Positions 32,743-43,011 of a stretch of 64,000 nucleotides of DNA are shown in pieces. The stretch covers positions 28,501-92,500 of the forward strand of contig JAXIVH010000314.1 of NCBI GenBank assembly GCA_036785325.1. The letters are read 5' to 3'. The notes under the pieces are model-generated. The model saw nothing but the letters and a program-made list of their open reading frames with translations, did no database searches and was not told the origin of the DNA. Both the position numbers and the translations under genes were made by a program. Origin of the DNA: Urophycis tenuis. Lineage: Eukaryota; Chordata; Actinopteri; Gadiformes; Phycidae. Numbering within the stretch: the first letter of the stretch is position 1; every line of letters begins with the position of its first letter.

Positions 32743-33340
32743 GTTTTCCTTAACAACTACATCCAAAAGACTGAAGAGATGTGCTGTTGGGGATATTAAA
32801 CATGAAGAGAATGTTTGAAACAGAAAACATGAATAGGACATATACACTACACACCATCAGCTTATTCTTTACACTTAAGAACAAATTGAATAAATAAACA
32901 GTCAGCATTCATTCCATTTAAACAGCATATATGTCACCAGCTATCACATTTTATTCACGGTAGAGGGCGCTGTTGCACTATAGTCACTGTTGGTTGCGCA
33001 GATTGTCACAATTAAACATACTGTTTATTCAAAGAACCATAGAATCATTTGACCTACAAAATCACTGATTTTTACGCTTCTACCTCGACATCTGACATCC
33101 TTCAGGTTCCCAAGCAAAGGTCAAAGTTTAAACTAAGCTCAATATATAGTGAGTTCGCTCAAAGTTTAGCTTTAAACTTTTTTGTAACTACTTAAACCCT
33201 AGTCGCTCACATCCGGAAGAGTCGAGGTGGAACGGGAACGTTGCCATCGTAGCGTAGCAGCTGGACCGTGACGTCTCTCTCGCGTGGTTTGAATCATTAG
33301 CTCTCGTCGCGCGGCCTGTCGACTCGCTTCCTTCCACACC

Positions 33341-36300
33341 TCAGTCTGCCAGGTCCTCCTCAAGGTCGCCCCCGGCCGGGCTCCTCCTGTTCTCCGTCAT
33401 GTTGGACAACCGCTTCCAGGAAGTGTCCTTCTGACTTCCTGTGCTCTGCGAGCGGCCAAGGCGTGCCAGGCGCCTTGCGGAGGTCTTGTCCTCGCCGCCG
33501 CCGCCGCCGCTCCCCTCGGGCGCTGGACAGTGAGCGAGCTCGGGTTCCCGCTGGTGGAAGTCGTGGCGCAGGTTCTCCAGGTTCAGGGCCCAGGGTCCCA
33601 GCTTCTGCCAGTTCACCCGCTGGAAGGCCATGATGCAGTGGAGGTTCCCACCCACCTGGGACCGAAAGGACCAGTCAGAGCAGACCAGCAAGATTGACGT
33701 TGATGTAGCTAGTTGGTGGGCTTGGACTAGGACTAAGAGCTAGCTGCTAGGCTAAGGCTGAGGGATAAGAGCAAGCGTGGGCTAGGATCAGCTTGTGGGC
33801 TAAGCACTGGGACTAAGAATAAGAGATAGTTCTAGTCCCTTGCCCGCCAACTAAGAGCTAGCTGGTGGGCTAATGGCTAGGACTAAGAGCTAGCTGGTGG
33901 GCTAACAAGGGCTAACACTAAGGACTACAACTAATAGCTACCAGGTGGACAAAAGGCTAAGGGCTAGCGAGTGATTTCCAGGTGCAGGCCTAAGACGACT
34001 GTAACTACACAACCGTACTTGAGTTGGAAGCAAACAAAGCCATAACCCAGCAGAAAAAGCGAGCAGGAAACCTTCTTGGTCTTGCGGTACTGAATCCCCC
34101 TCTCTGTGTGGCGGATGTCCAGGTACTCTGGGTTCTGTGTGTTCAGGTCCGTCACGATGTCCACCCACCTTAGTAAGAGATGACTCTTTAAACACGCAGG
34201 ACATTGCTATGACCAATATGTGTTTAGTTTGATCACTGGCTTACTTTTTACAGCAAATGGTTTAAGATGTAAACTAGTGTAGTCTAGCAGCTAATGTAGA
34301 CTAGTTTCAAATGTTAAACTAGTTTAGAGTGTTACCTTTTACAGTGACTAGTTCAAAGCCTCTTACCTGTTACAGTGAACAGTTTTAATTGGCTTACCTG
34401 TTACAGTGAACGGTTTTAATTGGCTTACCCTTTACAGTGAACGGTTTTAATTGGCTTACCTTTTACAGTGAACGGTTTTAATTGGCTTACTTTTTACAGT
34501 GAATTGCCGGGTGTTTCCGGCTCGGCTCTCCGATGAGAATCCAGTGTTCCGTGTCATTGGCTGGCAGAGCACCCCTGGGAGCCAATGGGAACAAGGGGCT
34601 CGGTCAAACCCGGGTGGTCAACATGAGACCCCACAGAGAGAGCATGAGAAGATGTGGGAAGCCGTGTGGCGGAGCACCTGTACGCCTTGGCGGCCTTCAG
34701 TGGCGTGGCCTCGAACCCGACGGGACAGAAGTAGTGGTTCTGACAGTGGTAGATGTACGCCATGGACGCGTCCTTCAGCCCCTGGGTCAGCTTCTGCAAC
34801 GCCCCGTCCGCTGGGGAAAAAACCAACGGCCTTCGGTTCTTAGAGGGCCATGCAACGCAACCTGACCCTTTTGAGCTGAAGACGAATCAAATTGTGTACG
34901 CCCATGGAGTAGGGTGCGGTGTGTATGCGTTACAGTGTACACGGGGTGGTCGATAAGGATGGTCAATGATGTATAGTATGTATGTATTCTGCATTGCATT
35001 GGCTCTGTACCTGCACTCTGCACAATGACAATAACGTTGAATCTAATCTAATATATAGGCTCAAGAATGGGAGCATATTCTGTTAATTACATCCACCCCA
35101 ATTGTCTGTAATGCCTTCATTCTTTTCAGTTTTATTACTACTTGCTCCTTTTCAGAACATGAACTTTCTTACTGTGACACTGTGATTGTCCCCCTGGGAT
35201 AAATGCATGACTGCCTGCATGTTGATTCTCAGCAAAAGTTAGGGCGAGACTATATATACAGTATACCAGTGGGGAACCCTCAGGGCCTTCTACTCCTTCA
35301 GAGAAGGCCTAACACAATTCTGGACCAAAAAATATTTATTAAGAAATAATAATTATTATTATTTTTAATTTCTATCTTATTTAATTTCATACATTTAATA
35401 AATTTTCTCTCATCTATGTTCTAAAATTAAGTTTACTGTCAAATTCACATCAGCAATGAAATGGTTACGGTCCCTAAAACATGTTATCCAATCAGAATCG
35501 TCCGTCTCTATCAAGGCCCGGTTAGTTGGCTCATTAATTGGTTAGGACTTCACAAATCCTGCAGAAGGCCAAGCTATGTGTAGAGTCCTTTAGCTATGTG
35601 TTTTGGTTTGGAGAGTGAGGGGCAGATTGACCAATCACGGTTCGATTTCAAATGGGCGGGACAAAAAAAAGATCGTAGGCCTTCACGAAGGCCTAGAGTG
35701 GTTGAGTCTCAACCGTTCTCACCACTCTGTCACATAGGTAAAACTTGGCAGAGTGGTGAAAGTGGTTGAGACATTGAGATTGAAAATTAAATGGCGTCAG
35801 AGGAGAATTACGTTGTGGGTAGCTTGATCGGATCGCCTTTTTCAAGGCGTCCTTTCACAGAAAAACTATAAATAATAAAAAATGGAAGACCAATTAAAAG
35901 AAAAGGTTAAATTGGGAAGGCATTTCAAGACCGAAAATTATCAGCGATATCCATAGATGGCGGGCTGTAATAAAACAAACAGGCTGTACTGGTGGAGTTG
36001 TTTGCTTTTTACAACTGAAAAGTCATCCACCTGGGTCGGCGGCGGATTTGTCAGCCTTACAAATCTGACAAAGTCAGCCAACCGACATCAAGGTTCTGCG
36101 GCACACCTGCAAGCGACGGTCAGTTTGACAACTTTTGGGGGGATGAAATGAGCCTCGGTGTCCGTGTCAGCAGTGTCATGGGGTGACACTCTGGGGGACT
36201 TCATTTTATATTTCCAGATTTTGGCTTTAGAATATGTTTATGTATATTTATTTAATGTTGAGATGTTTCTTGTTGCGGAGAATGTTATGGTCTATTTGTT

Positions 36301-36919
36301 TACATCCTCGTCATCGTTAATTAAAGTCGGACTGCATTTGTTTAACCCTTTCAATTCATCGTACTGTTGCTTTTTTTCTGTGATGATTTATTTTCTCAGC
36401 GGTGATGGCTGAGGTGAAGGCCCAGCTGTAGTGCGGACGGTTCGCCACTGCAGTATACACTGTATGTATATAATCACTCTAATCAGGGGGAGCACTGTAA
36501 CCATGGCAGAAACTCAAGCCGCACAACCATCACAGCAGTTACCATAGCAACCACATGGGAACAGGTTAATGAAATGTCACACGAGCATGAATGTGTTGCC
36601 TCACCAGTTTCCCCTGCAGTCTTGTGCTTTCCGTGGGGTTTGTAGAGAATGTAGGAGCAACCTCGAACTCTGAAGTTCTCATTGATTTGCCGGAACCATC
36701 TGGAAGTTATGAGAGAAATGTGAACGGTGCCATTGACCAGCAGTGATCCTGCTGGTCAAGGTTAAGGAGCGACCTCCGACCTCTAGATGGACCGCACATG
36801 ACCTCACCTCATGAGCGTGGCGTTCCCGGTGAATGGCCCAAATTTTATGTCTTCAAACGGTGGCTGGAAGCCCAGGATGTGGAGCGCATCCTCTTGGGAG
36901 AGGGGAGGAAGGCTAGGGG

Positions 36920-36979
<60 letters not shown>

Positions 36980-39900
36980 GACACACACACACACACACTA
37001 TAATATCTATAATAACACAATTCACATCCAGTTTAAACCACATTCCAATACATCACATTCCATTAGTACTGTATTTTATCTTGGGGAAGCACAAAACACA
37101 TTTTAAACTGAAGACTATTTATTTTTAAAGTAATCATAGGTCATCTGATCAATTAGTTTGACTGCAAACATTACTCTGCCTCTCCATATGGGATCTCTAT
37201 GTTTTGGTCACATTGCTGCCGTCTGGAAGATGTTACCGGAGCATCCGAGCACTGACCTCCAGACTCACAAGCAGCTTCTACCCCCCAGGCCATCAGGCTT
37301 CTCCACCAGCCACATTAACATATTGACCACACCTACATTCAACGATATGTACATGCGGTTAATATATTAAATCATGCTGGTTCCATCATCATTCCACATT
37401 CCATGTTAACTAATGGTACCCCACTGGTTGAAATGGTCCCTCGGTTGCATTCTCCGATCCATCTCTGTGATGTAGGAAGAAAGCCAGCCTGTGTTTCAAC
37501 ATCAACAACTGACAGCAAGTGAGGGGCCCACCTTCCTGCCCCCAGCGTGCTGTACAGGAAGTTCCAGCAGGAGATCAGCGAGGAGATCCCACACGACGTC
37601 TTGTACTGCGGCCGGCTGATACAATACCTGAAAATATCACAATACAGTAACAAATAATACAATACCTGAAAATATCACAATACAGTAACAAGTAATACAA
37701 TACCTGAAAATATCACAATACAATAACAAACACAATACCTGAAAATATCACAATACAGTAACAAGTAATACAATACCTGAAAATATCACAATACAGTAAC
37801 AAATAATACAATACCTGAAAATATCACAATACAATAAGAAACACAATACCTGAAAATATCACAATACAATGGCAAATAATACAATAACTGAAAATGTCAC
37901 TATACAATAGCAAATAATTAGGGGTGGGTAACGATTAAAAGTTTTATATCGCATGAGTTCCTGTGATAATGGAATTGTTATATGCAAAATCCAATAATGA
38001 ATTCAAAAGTAGCGTATAGCGCACTTTTATTGGAAATGCACTGCGATATGAACGAAAGTGCCATAAATTTGTTGTGCAAACACTTATCAGCATTTTTTTA
38101 TACAGTACACAGTGATGGGAATAACGGCGTTATAAGTACCGGCGTTAGTAACGCCGTTACTTTTTTCAGTAATGAGTAATCTAATTGATTACTCATCTCA
38201 TTATTATAACGCCGTTATCGTTACTTTCAAAAAATATGTTGTGTTACTACATTGAAGGCAGATGTTTTGCATCGGACCTCTGAGCCGAGTGACAGAGAAA
38301 ATCTTTTTCCTCCCTTGTCCTTGGTGAGGGCAGGAGCACGAGACTAGAGTCCTTTAGAGAGACTCTACACGAGACAACCGCAAAAGCGCTGACGATTGGC
38401 TGGGGTTGCGTAAAATTCTATGGTAAGCCAATCATAGGGGAAGTTAGGCGGGTGCTTAGTCCAGCCTTTACGCTGTGCGCATCAAAGTTGAGCAGCAGTA
38501 GGCTACGAGAGGTCGACTTAAGACGTCAATGTGAATCAGCTAGAAAGAGAAAGAAAAAGAAATCGCTTACATTGCGTAAAACCATACGTACAGTGGCCCT
38601 CATTTATCAAACGAGCGTAGCCCGCTGAACATGGGACACAATGTTGACTGCAACAGTGATTTGTTTCCATATAGCGTTTTTTGCTTGCCCTTAATTAGAT
38701 TAGATTAGATTCAACTTTATTGTCATTGTGCAGAGTACAAGTACAGGGACGACGAAATGCAGTTGGCGTTCTAACCAGAAGTGCAAATGAGCGATAAAGG
38801 TGCGGGTTGAGATGCAGAAATGCTGACAGTGACAGCCTGAGGGAAAAAGCTTCCCCTGGATGCCAGCTTTTAGGCTACCAAATAAAATAAGACGGTGCGC
38901 ATCAACAAGTGACACGAGTGTCTCCATTTCTGTTTCTGAAAATTCCGCTTCTTCTTTGCCGTTGGATGTTTCTCCATGTCGTAAAAGTTAGTGGCGAGAC
39001 TTCTGAAGACGTGCTTTTATAGGGGCGTGTTCAGGGGCGAATCTAGGTTCCCAGTTTTGGGGGGGCTAAGCCCCAAGTTCAAACCTATTTTTTTTCCTGT
39101 GACCCAAAAAATCTAGGGGTGGCCTGGGTGCATGCTCCCCCATAAGAAATCTTAGAAAATATCCCTGTAAATGGTGTCATGTAGTGGGTTGTAGGAAGAG
39201 AAATTAACTAATTTAGATTGATATAATTAAATCTATATTTATATAACTGTCTGACGTACAGCCAATCACAACTGTCCGACGTATGTGACAATATGATTGG
39301 CTGTACGCTTGAATGGGAGTACATTCAAGCGTACAGCCCATCATATTGTGTGACGTCATCAGTAAACGACGGACCCCGAGCCGATTTGGAAGCCGAGCCG
39401 ATCTGGTACCTACACCGGCATGATAACAGAGAGCCACAACATCTATAATTAACTCGTGATGATTTAACCATTTCGTTTATTTTACTATTTTAAAAGATAA
39501 TCTGTTATACCTTTATATCCAGCTGATTGTGGCAGCGCAGCTTTTACCAGCTTGGGTCATACATTCACTCCCAGTCTGTTATCGCCGTGTCTGCAGACTC
39601 CCGAGACTCACTGCCAAACAGAGCGTGGGCTTGGAACAGGCGGAATTCCTGCGCTACTCGAGACTATTTTATTTCTAATTCTAAAAATTAAACTGGATCT
39701 GTTCACTAAATCAGTTGTTAGGTGTGAATTTGACGATCTCAAAAAAAAAAAAAAAAAAAAAAAAATCTGTATATTGTTGGGGGGGCTAATGAAAGTTTTG
39801 GGGGGGGGCTCCAGCCCCCCCAAAATAGGGCTAGATACGCCACTGGGCGTGTTACGTTCAATACGATTGATCTCAACCACCGTATTTATCAACATCAAGC

Positions 39901-42136
39901 TCCTTCGTACTCTGGGATTGGTGTGATACGAAAGTTTCGTAAATCTCACGTGGGTCCTATCGTAAGATGAATCATATGCGTTCAATAAATATCAAGTTCC
40001 AAAAGATATATTGTGTAGTCTCACATTCCCACAGCAATGTTAAAATTGTTTAAATTTGTGCACTGTGGATTTCTGTTTGTAATGTATTGAGTCTTCATTT
40101 CATTATAATACTCAAATTTATCAAATAATTGAACACACATTTTTTTTTAAGTTCTTTCAAAAAGGGATGGAGACGGGGTCCAAATTATTTGACACATCAG
40201 TATTTAAAAATTATTTGAAAGTAACGCAATAGTTACTTTCCAAAGTAACTAGTTACTTTTAGAGTTTGTAACTCAGTTACTACTTTAGTTACTTTCTGGG
40301 AGAAGTAACTAGTACTTTAACTAATTACTTTTTTAGAGTAACTTGCCCAACACTGACAGTACATGTGCATCTTGAGGGAATCTATAATAGTGAACTTGTG
40401 CAGTCTGAGAAATGGATGGATGAATTCCTAATAGTGAACTTGTGCTGTCTGAGGAGGATGAATTCACAGTAGTGAACTTGTGCTGTCTGAGGAGGATGAA
40501 TTCACAGTAGTGAACTTGTGCTGTCTGAAAAGGATGAATTCACAGTAGTGAACTTGTGCTGTCTGAGGAGAATGAATTCACAGTAGTGAACTTGTGCTGT
40601 CTGACAAAGCGAGGCTGAGGTTACCATCTCCGCAGGTCCAGCACCTTCCTCTGTCGGAGCTCGTCCAGGGCTGAGTGGAGGGGAGTGTCTTGAAGGTTCC
40701 GGCTCTTTGTCTTCTTGGAGCCCGCTTTCTTGGTGTTGCCTGAGGTGAGGCAGGACAGCAGGGTTTGATAAAGCTATCAAAAACATCTGGCAAATATCCC
40801 AGCTCCAGTATTCTAATCGTTTAATAAAACTCATTCTATTGACATGCCAGAATTTGTGCTCCCACCAGTTCTGTGTTCCCGCCACTCACCACCTACCTGA
40901 TGGAAAGTCTTAAAATGACTCACTTGTTTTACTCTTTCTGGTCAGGACGGCGTCAAAGTCTGTGGTGTCGATCTCCCAGGCCAGGATGGGCTTGGTGTGG
41001 GCTGACATCTCCTCCATGTCGTAGTCCCCATCCGATGCCACGCTGCTCACCTCGACCTGGCTGAGCTCCAGCAACGGCTTCACAATAAGAGCCCCCTCTT
41101 CCTGTTTGTCGGTCGCCGCGTCTCTGCCGTCGGTGTCCGGCTGGGGGCAGTACAGGGCCGTGGCCTGGTTCAGGAGGGCGTAGTCGGAGCACACCGTGTA
41201 GAACTTCTCCTGGGAGTGGGTGACGGGGCAGGTCCACTGGATGTGAAGCTCAGCGCTGGAGGCCCGGCGAGGTTTGGGGGTTTCCTGAGATGAGAGAGAG
41301 CTAAACACGGCGCCGCACTCATCGTCTCGCTCACCGGGCCTCTCTGGTGCCGGCCGGCCAGCCAGGGCACAACAGTTTGCTTCTTGACCTTCCGAAGGAT
41401 TCGGCATCGAACCTTAGGCTGCTTGGCCGGGGGGGCGGAGAGGGCGGGGAGAGAAGTGCTGGCAGCCGGGCAGCAGTGGTGGAGTCTGAACGGGGACGAT
41501 GATTTACTCTGAGGACAAGAGGCATGGTTTAATAAATGACAGAGATAATGAAGATGACGAAATACTGGACCTCAACATTTGACTTCAAATAGGGTCTAGC
41601 CAGCCATGCATGTAGTCCAACATGGACTCAAACGGATATGTTGTGGATTTTAACATTGGTTTCAGTTTGTAGTCTGCAGTACCTCGTGCCATTCCATAAC
41701 AGCTTATAATACGGAGCATACAAAACATCAGAACGTGTGGTTACAAACGGAGCGTGCTGGTGCACAGGTGCACAGAAGCACACAACGAGGGACTACTTTA
41801 CAATCGATAGAAGCCAACCAGCCATCATAACAACTACTAATGGAGCCTATGTTGTATCACACTGTGATGGCTCTGGGGTCTGTCCATCACATCAGCTGTT
41901 TGTAGTGGTCACCAAATACGCACCGCTATAGCAGCTCTGGACACATTTCATACCTTGTTTTAATGTTACGAGGCAATAATCATGGGCACGCACTATATGC
42001 AATCTAGCCATGCATCCAATAATAACACAGTGTTTACCATTTATTGACAAATAAAACAACACAACCCACCCGTCCTCACTTCCGTATTCTCCAAGGTGAC
42101 GTCGACGGACTGTACCACTCTGTAGACGGGGTTGTT
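33341..42136 (-). CDS. bivm: Basic immunoglobulin-like variable motif protein
   Basis: Exons in gene order: 42136-42080, 41508-41335, 41284-40924, 40739-40625, 37627-37532, 36912-36808, 36699-36605, 34810-34678, 34574-34491, 34168-34072 and 33655-33341. All have GT/AG ends and matching phases (543 codons before the stop). The conserved BIVM core is clear: CPVTHSQEKFYTVCSDYA, YCISRPQYKTSCGIS, HILGFQPPFEDIKFGPFTG, YIYHCQNHYFCPVGFEATP, WILIGEPSRKHPAI, DIVTDLNTQNPEYLDIRH and GGNLHCIMAFQRVNWQ. The exons at 42136-42080 and 41508-41335 fit by splice sites and phase but lack clear similarity, and the start codon was not found. BIVM is a conserved basic protein of unsettled molecular role. Its introns hold hAT elements and splice-site-derived tandem arrays. 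Gene identity is firm; the 5' end is not. Confidence 0.94.
33700..33965. repeat. Degenerate tandem array in bivm intron
   Basis: Irregular repeats of GGCTAAGACTAAGAGCTAGC-type units (period about 25-30 bp) fill most of the intron between the last two bivm exons. Confidence 0.6.
34391..34490 (-). repeat. 31-bp array of bivm 5' splice site
   Basis: Units repeat at exactly 31 bp (GGCTTAC at 34,391, 34,422, 34,453 and 34,484); more decayed units extend left to about 34,330. In minus sense each unit reads TTCACTGTAAAA, then GGTAAGCC, then AATTAAAACCG: the last bases of the exon 34574-34491 plus its GTAAGC donor. The array is therefore a tandem copy of a real 5' splice site placed directly downstream of it. 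Confidence 0.85.
35267..36450 (+). mobile_element. hAT element with TTF-finger remnant
   Basis: Ends CAGTGGGGAACCC and GGTTCGCCACTG are flanked by the 8-bp duplication CAGTATAC (35,259-35,266 and 36,451-36,458). Inside, 35,957-36,148 encodes a TTF-type zinc-finger stretch of a hAT transposase (RLYWWSCLLFTTEKSSTWV), cut off after about 60 codons. It lies in a bivm intron. Confidence 0.87.
35957..36151 (+). pseudogene. hAT transposase TTF-finger fragment
   Basis: The W-x2-C (WWSC) and LLFTTEK motifs followed by GGFVSLTNL match the start of TTF-type zinc-finger transposases. It has no catalytic core. It is carried by the hAT element around it. Confidence 0.6.
36917..36995. repeat. (CA)n tract beside a bivm 3' splice site
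   Basis: A GCGCGC-(CA)n run starts four bases from the exon edge at 36,912. The acceptor (minus sense) is GTGTGCGCGCGCCCCTAG, so the (TG)n strand replaces the usual pyrimidine tract. Confidence 0.85.
37628..37917 (-). repeat. Tandem array of bivm 3' splice site
   Basis: About eight units of 35-39 bp contain (plus sense) AATACCTGAAAATATCACAA. In minus sense each reads TGTGATATTTTCAG then GTATTGTATT, the same as the real acceptor and first exon bases at 37,627. The functional 3' splice site has thus been multiplied upstream of the exon. The repeats also contain CAG/GTATTG, a donor-like string. Confidence 0.87.
38694..38864 (-). mobile_element. LINE 3'-end fragment
   Basis: Tandem ATTAGATTAGATT is followed by CAACTTTATTGTCATTGTGC; the reverse complement is a LINE-style 3' end (ACAATGACAATAAAGTTG then AATCTAATCT). 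A related tail occurs on the plus strand at about 35,000-35,055. It splits the Harbinger copy. Confidence 0.7.
39032..39845. mobile_element. Young hAT element, innermost insertion
   Basis: Ends CAGGGGCGAATCTAG and CTAGATACGCCACTG have an 8-bp duplication GGCGTGTT (39,024-39,031 and 39,846-39,853). G-rich blocks (GGGGGGGCTAAGCCCC-like) lie just inside both ends. The minus and plus frames inside are compositional, with an A-run at 39,740-39,763. Confidence 0.9.
40430..40612. repeat. About 40-bp tandem array near bivm donor
   Basis: Five units of about 38-40 bp (GAATTCACAGTAGTGAACTT, then GTGCTGTCTGAGGAGGAT) begin about 12 bp inside the intron downstream of the bivm exon 40739-40625. Confidence 0.85.
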
Positions 42137-43011
42137 CTGTAAACACTAATAACGCCTACATTCAGTCTGCACTACCAAACTAAAGTAGAACACACGACAC
42201 GTTGTAATTCATTTTAGTATACTGAAGGGCTATTATTTCCAACATTGAATAGCTCTTGAGAAATGCAGATGCGAGTTTTTATTTTGGGAAAGATAACCCC
42301 GGGTCGTTTTGGACCCTTCAACCCAAGTGACATGATCTGTCAGCGCTGTCAGGTGTAAACTTGCTGGGAGGTAGGACACTTAGAGCTTCTCTTTACATTT
42401 CATCATATGTAATCCTCAATAGGTTTGTGTATTTCTTTTTTTTCTCTTTTTTTACAAATTTATTTTACAGAAATGATTGCAAGACTACCGATGTGTCTGA
42501 TCTGAAACAAGTTACAGAAACATCTAAAAAATAAAGTGCTATTAATATGCGCATTTAATGAACAATATTTAACACATCTATAGACACATTCGTCTGCCCC
42601 AAGGGTTTCTCCGGTTTCAACTTAAGTCATTCGTGAAGCGAGTCATCTTGAATCAACGAGTTTCTTTAACTGGTTAATATAAGTTATAGATACATGTAAT
42701 CCACGCCACATTCAACAAAGGTCAAACTAAGGATATGAATAAGGTTATTAAGTCTCTCTCTGGTATTAATAAGTGGCCCATGTGGTTACACCAGCTACAC
42801 CATGTGGTATAATAAGGTAGGAACAGCCTCGTTAAAGAAGTTAAATATTCTTTTCTTTTTGTTTAAAAACTAGAATGGTTAACTTGGTTAACACTTGGTT
42901 ATAATACACTCTGCTGCACCTAGCGCAAACACCGTGTTTAGCGTTTTGAGTAATACCATTTAAAGTCGTTTCTTCTCTCTGAGAAGCTGGTCCTCTAGAG
43001 AAAAACAAGAA
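42137..43011. promoter_or_regulatory. Divergent bivm / hydrolase intergenic region
   Basis: Under 900 bp separates the first recognised bivm exon (minus) from the start codon of the nucleoside hydrolase (plus). A shared, divergent promoter is likely by arrangement. No TATA box or CpG-rich core is obvious. The first exon of bivm may lie here. Confidence 0.4.

Larger units (their letters stand above)
38595..39985 (-). mobile_element. Harbinger-type element, second copy
   Basis: The left terminus GGCCCTCATTTATCAAACG and the body match the element at 9,178-9,948, minus about 300 bp after the left end. The Myb-like segment is present in part. It is interrupted by a LINE-type tail (about 38,694-38,864) and by a hAT insertion (39,032-39,845). 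The right terminus is incomplete. Confidence 0.8.
38110..40355. mobile_element. hAT element with nested insertions
   Basis: Terminal CAGTGATGGGAATAACG and GTAACTTGCCCAACACTG are flanked by the 8-bp duplication ACAGTACA (38,102-38,109 and 40,356-40,363). GTTACTTT-rich subterminal repeats are typical of this hAT group. A Harbinger-type copy sits inside and is itself interrupted twice. Everything lies in a bivm intron. Confidence 0.9.
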
